A stretch of 6,766 nt of DNA from positions 1 through 6,766 of the forward strand of contig DAHWNE010000061.1 of the NCBI GenBank assembly GCA_027340195.1. Direction: 5' to 3'. The position numbers were made by a program, and so were the translations under genes. The number at the start of each line of letters is the position of its first letter. Position 1 is the first letter of the stretch. This stretch comes from Acetobacteraceae bacterium. Lineage in GTDB: Bacteria > Pseudomonadota > Alphaproteobacteria > Acetobacterales > Acetobacteraceae. Of this stretch, positions 5,696 through 6,766 are shown one piece after another. The notes below the pieces were generated by a model. It saw only the letters and a list, made by a program, of their open reading frames with translations, was not told where the DNA came from and searched no databases.

Positions 5696-6523
5696 ATGCC
5701 GGACCCGGACCCCCGCGCCGCGCTGGAAGCGATCGGCCGCCTGCCCGATGCCGAGATCGATCTGGCCGGCGCCGCGGTGCAACTGGCCCGCATCGATGCC
5801 CCGGAGGCCGACTGGCGGGCGGCGGAGGCCGCCTTGTCCGAGCTGGCCCGCGCCGCCGCCGCCGCGCTGCCGGCCCGGGCCGCGCCGGGCGCGCGGGTGC
5901 TGGCGCTGGCCAGGCTGCTGGCCGGGGAGTGGGGCTTCGGCGGCGATGTGGCCGATTACGACAACCCCGCCAACGCCAATCTGATCGCGGTCCTGGAGCG
6001 GCGGCGCGGGTTGCCCGTCGCGTTGGGCATCCTGTGGCTTCATGCCGCGCGCGCCGCCGGCTGGCGTGGGCACGGGGTGGATTTCCCCTCGCATTTCCTG
6101 ATCGCGCTGGAGGACCCGGCGGGGCCGCTGGTGCTGGATCCGTTCGATGGCGGGGCGCGGCTGGACGCCGCCATGCTGGGCGAGATGCTGACCCGCGTCG
6201 CCGGGCCCGGGGCGGTGCTGCGCGCGCAGCATCTGCGCCCGGCCGGCAACCGCGCGATCCTGTTGCGTCTGACCAATAATCTGCGCACCCGTCGGCTGGC
6301 GGCGGGGGACCTCGAGGGGGCGCTGGCGGCGGCGGGGGACATGCTACGCATCGCCCCCGAGGTCGCGCCGCTTTGGGCGGAGACGGGGGCGCTGCACGCG
6401 CGCGTCGAACAGGTCGCGGCGGCGCTGCATTGCTACCGCAAGGCGCTCGCGCTGACCCCGGCGGGGCCGGCGGCGGAGGGGCTGCGCGCCGAGATCGCGC
6501 GGCTTTCCGGACGCCTGCAGTAG
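5696..6523 (+). CDS. SirB1-type protein: transglutaminase-like core plus TPR repeats
   Basis: This 275-residue soluble protein belongs to the SirB1/transglutaminase-core-2 family, whose biochemical role is poorly defined. The core (about 65-180) shows DYDNPANANLIAVLERRRG (88-106), then LPVALGILWLHAARAAGW (107-124) and the family signature FPSHFLIAL (130-138) with H133, and LDPFDGG (147-153) with D148. A cysteine nucleophile is not seen in the helix where true transglutaminases carry it, which is usual for this family. The C-terminus (about 186-275) holds two TPR-like helix pairs: NLRTRRLAAGDLEGALAAAG and the HARVEQVAAALHCYRKALAL unit. The start is uncertain. I chose the ATG at 5696, which removes a low-complexity head; a TTG at 5660 in the same frame would add 12 residues, and neither has a clear ribosome site. 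It is transcribed divergently from the phosphodiesterase and is followed by a 147-bp gap. Confidence 0.88.
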   Translation: MPDPDPRAALEAIGRLPDAEIDLAGAAVQLARIDAPEADWRAAEAALSELARAAAAALPARAAPGARVLALARLLAGEWGFGGDVADYDNPANANLIAVLERRRGLPVALGILWLHAARAAGWRGHGVDFPSHFLIALEDPAGPLVLDPFDGGARLDAAMLGEMLTRVAGPGAVLRAQHLRPAGNRAILLRLTNNLRTRRLAAGDLEGALAAAGDMLRIAPEVAPLWAETGALHARVEQVAAALHCYRKALALTPAGPAAEGLRAEIARLSGRLQ

Positions 6524-6545
6524 CGCCGGTCAGTACGGATACAGA

Positions 6546-6557
6546 CCGAATATTCGG
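6546..6557. promoter_or_regulatory. Perfect 12-bp palindrome, possible operator
   Basis: CCGAATATTCGG is a perfect inverted repeat and ends 2 bp before a TTGACA hexamer, in the gap upstream of the exported-protein gene. A symmetric, AT-centred site of this size beside a -35 box is typical of a repressor or activator binding site. The stem is too short and lacks a loop, so it is not a good terminator for the preceding gene. The regulator is unknown. Confidence 0.4.
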
Positions 6558-6559
6558 CC

Positions 6560-6588
6560 TTGACAGCGCCGCGATTGTGTCCGCCAAA
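6560..6588 (+). promoter_or_regulatory. Candidate promoter of the exported-protein gene
   Basis: TTGACA (6560-6565) matches the -35 consensus fully. The expected -10 region 17-18 bp downstream (GCCAAA or CCAAAT, near 6583-6589) is poor, so it could need an activator or another sigma factor. The position, about 105 bp before the ATG at 6671, leaves a leader of roughly 75 nt. Confidence 0.35.
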
Positions 6589-6657
6589 TGACGTAATCGA
6601 GATGCCGCCGGTCCGCCCGTGGAAGCATGGCGCGGATTCAGAAACGACACCGAACAC

Positions 6658-6663
6658 GGGAGG
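6658..6663 (+). promoter_or_regulatory. Ribosome binding site of the right-edge gene
   Basis: GGGAGG with 7-nt spacing to the ATG at 6671 supports that start in the partial gene. Confidence 0.65.
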
Positions 6664-6670
6664 ATCCAGG

Positions 6671-6766
6671 ATGCCCAAAGGGTTATACCATCGTCTGGCC
6701 GCCGGCGCGGCCGGGCTGTGCGCCGCGGCGCTAGGTGCGCTGCTGATCGCCGCCCCGGCGCGCGCG
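6671..6766 (+). CDS. N-terminus of an exported protein (signal peptide only; partial)
   Basis: The first 32 codons are visible and run off the right edge. They encode a classic Sec signal peptide: a basic start (MPKGLYHR), a hydrophobic core rich in Ala, Leu and Gly (LAAGAAGLCAAALGALLIAA) and a cleavage-like APARA motif exactly at the window end, so mature residues are not seen. The cysteine inside the core is not in a lipobox context, so a lipoprotein is unlikely. A good ribosome site (GGGAGG) precedes the ATG. The product should be periplasmic or secreted; its identity cannot be given. Confidence 0.75.
   Translation, partial: MPKGLYHRLAAGAAGLCAAALGALLIAAPARA

Noticed and set aside
5849..5873. 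GCC-rich tract (cgccgccgccgcc)
   Set aside because: It is a polyalanine codon run inside the SirB1-type gene, ordinary low complexity at this GC content rather than a repeat element.
4830..5984. Plus-strand open frame of 384 codons opposite the phosphodiesterase
   Set aside because: The phosphodiesterase on the minus strand has every metal-binding motif; this frame also runs into the SirB1-type gene in the wrong frame.
6589..6596. TGACGTAA motif in the right-hand gap
   Set aside because: It resembles a eukaryotic CRE-type site; a single asymmetric 8-mer in bacterial DNA is not meaningful.
5574..6650. N-terminal extension of the phosphodiesterase frame by up to 359 codons
   Set aside because: The extension is Pro/Arg/Ala low-complexity sequence antisense to the SirB1-type gene. 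The ATG at 5573 gives the family's normal start and has a good ribosome site.

Overview
The window is G+C-rich DNA, with GC-saturated third codon positions outside the central gene, dense gene packing and short intergenic gaps. Codon use and gene content suggest a high-GC alphaproteobacterium, perhaps an acetobacterium relative. That placement is an inference from composition and protein flavour, because no rRNA or other marker is present. No tRNA, rRNA, insertion sequence, CRISPR array or phage structural gene is visible.

Layout: (1) positions 1-257 hold the 3' end of an unrecognised plus-strand gene. It converges on a minus-strand block, with a strong hairpin (258-293) between the two. (2) Reading along the minus strand from 5573 down to 305 are five genes: a GpdQ/CpdA-type calcineurin-fold phosphodiesterase (5573-4752), an 822-residue protein with a C-terminal HExxH zinc-metallopeptidase signature (4643-2175), a 105-residue partner gene (2165-1848), an O6-alkylguanine-DNA alkyltransferase (ogt, 1754-1305) and a zinc-independent quinone oxidoreductase (qorA, 1276-305). 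(3) Divergent from the phosphodiesterase, on the plus strand, is a SirB1-type transglutaminase-like/TPR protein (5696-6523). (4) At the right edge the signal peptide of an exported protein begins at 6671, behind a 147-bp gap that carries a perfect palindrome next to a TTGACA box.

The phosphodiesterase, ogt, qorA and SirB1-type genes are ordinary chromosomal genes. The unusual part is the two-gene unit at 1848-4643. It encodes a long, charged, helical-repeat protein with a proline-rich N-terminal linker and a C-terminal predicted gluzincin-type metallopeptidase domain. A small acidic protein follows, with its ribosome binding site overlapping the large gene's stop codon. The composition of the large gene looks less GC-rich than its neighbours. 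The order (large multidomain protein with a C-terminal enzymatic domain, then a small coupled gene) is that of effector/toxin-immunity or effector-chaperone pairs. This pair is the best candidate here for an undescribed system, but the function is inferred from motifs and layout only.
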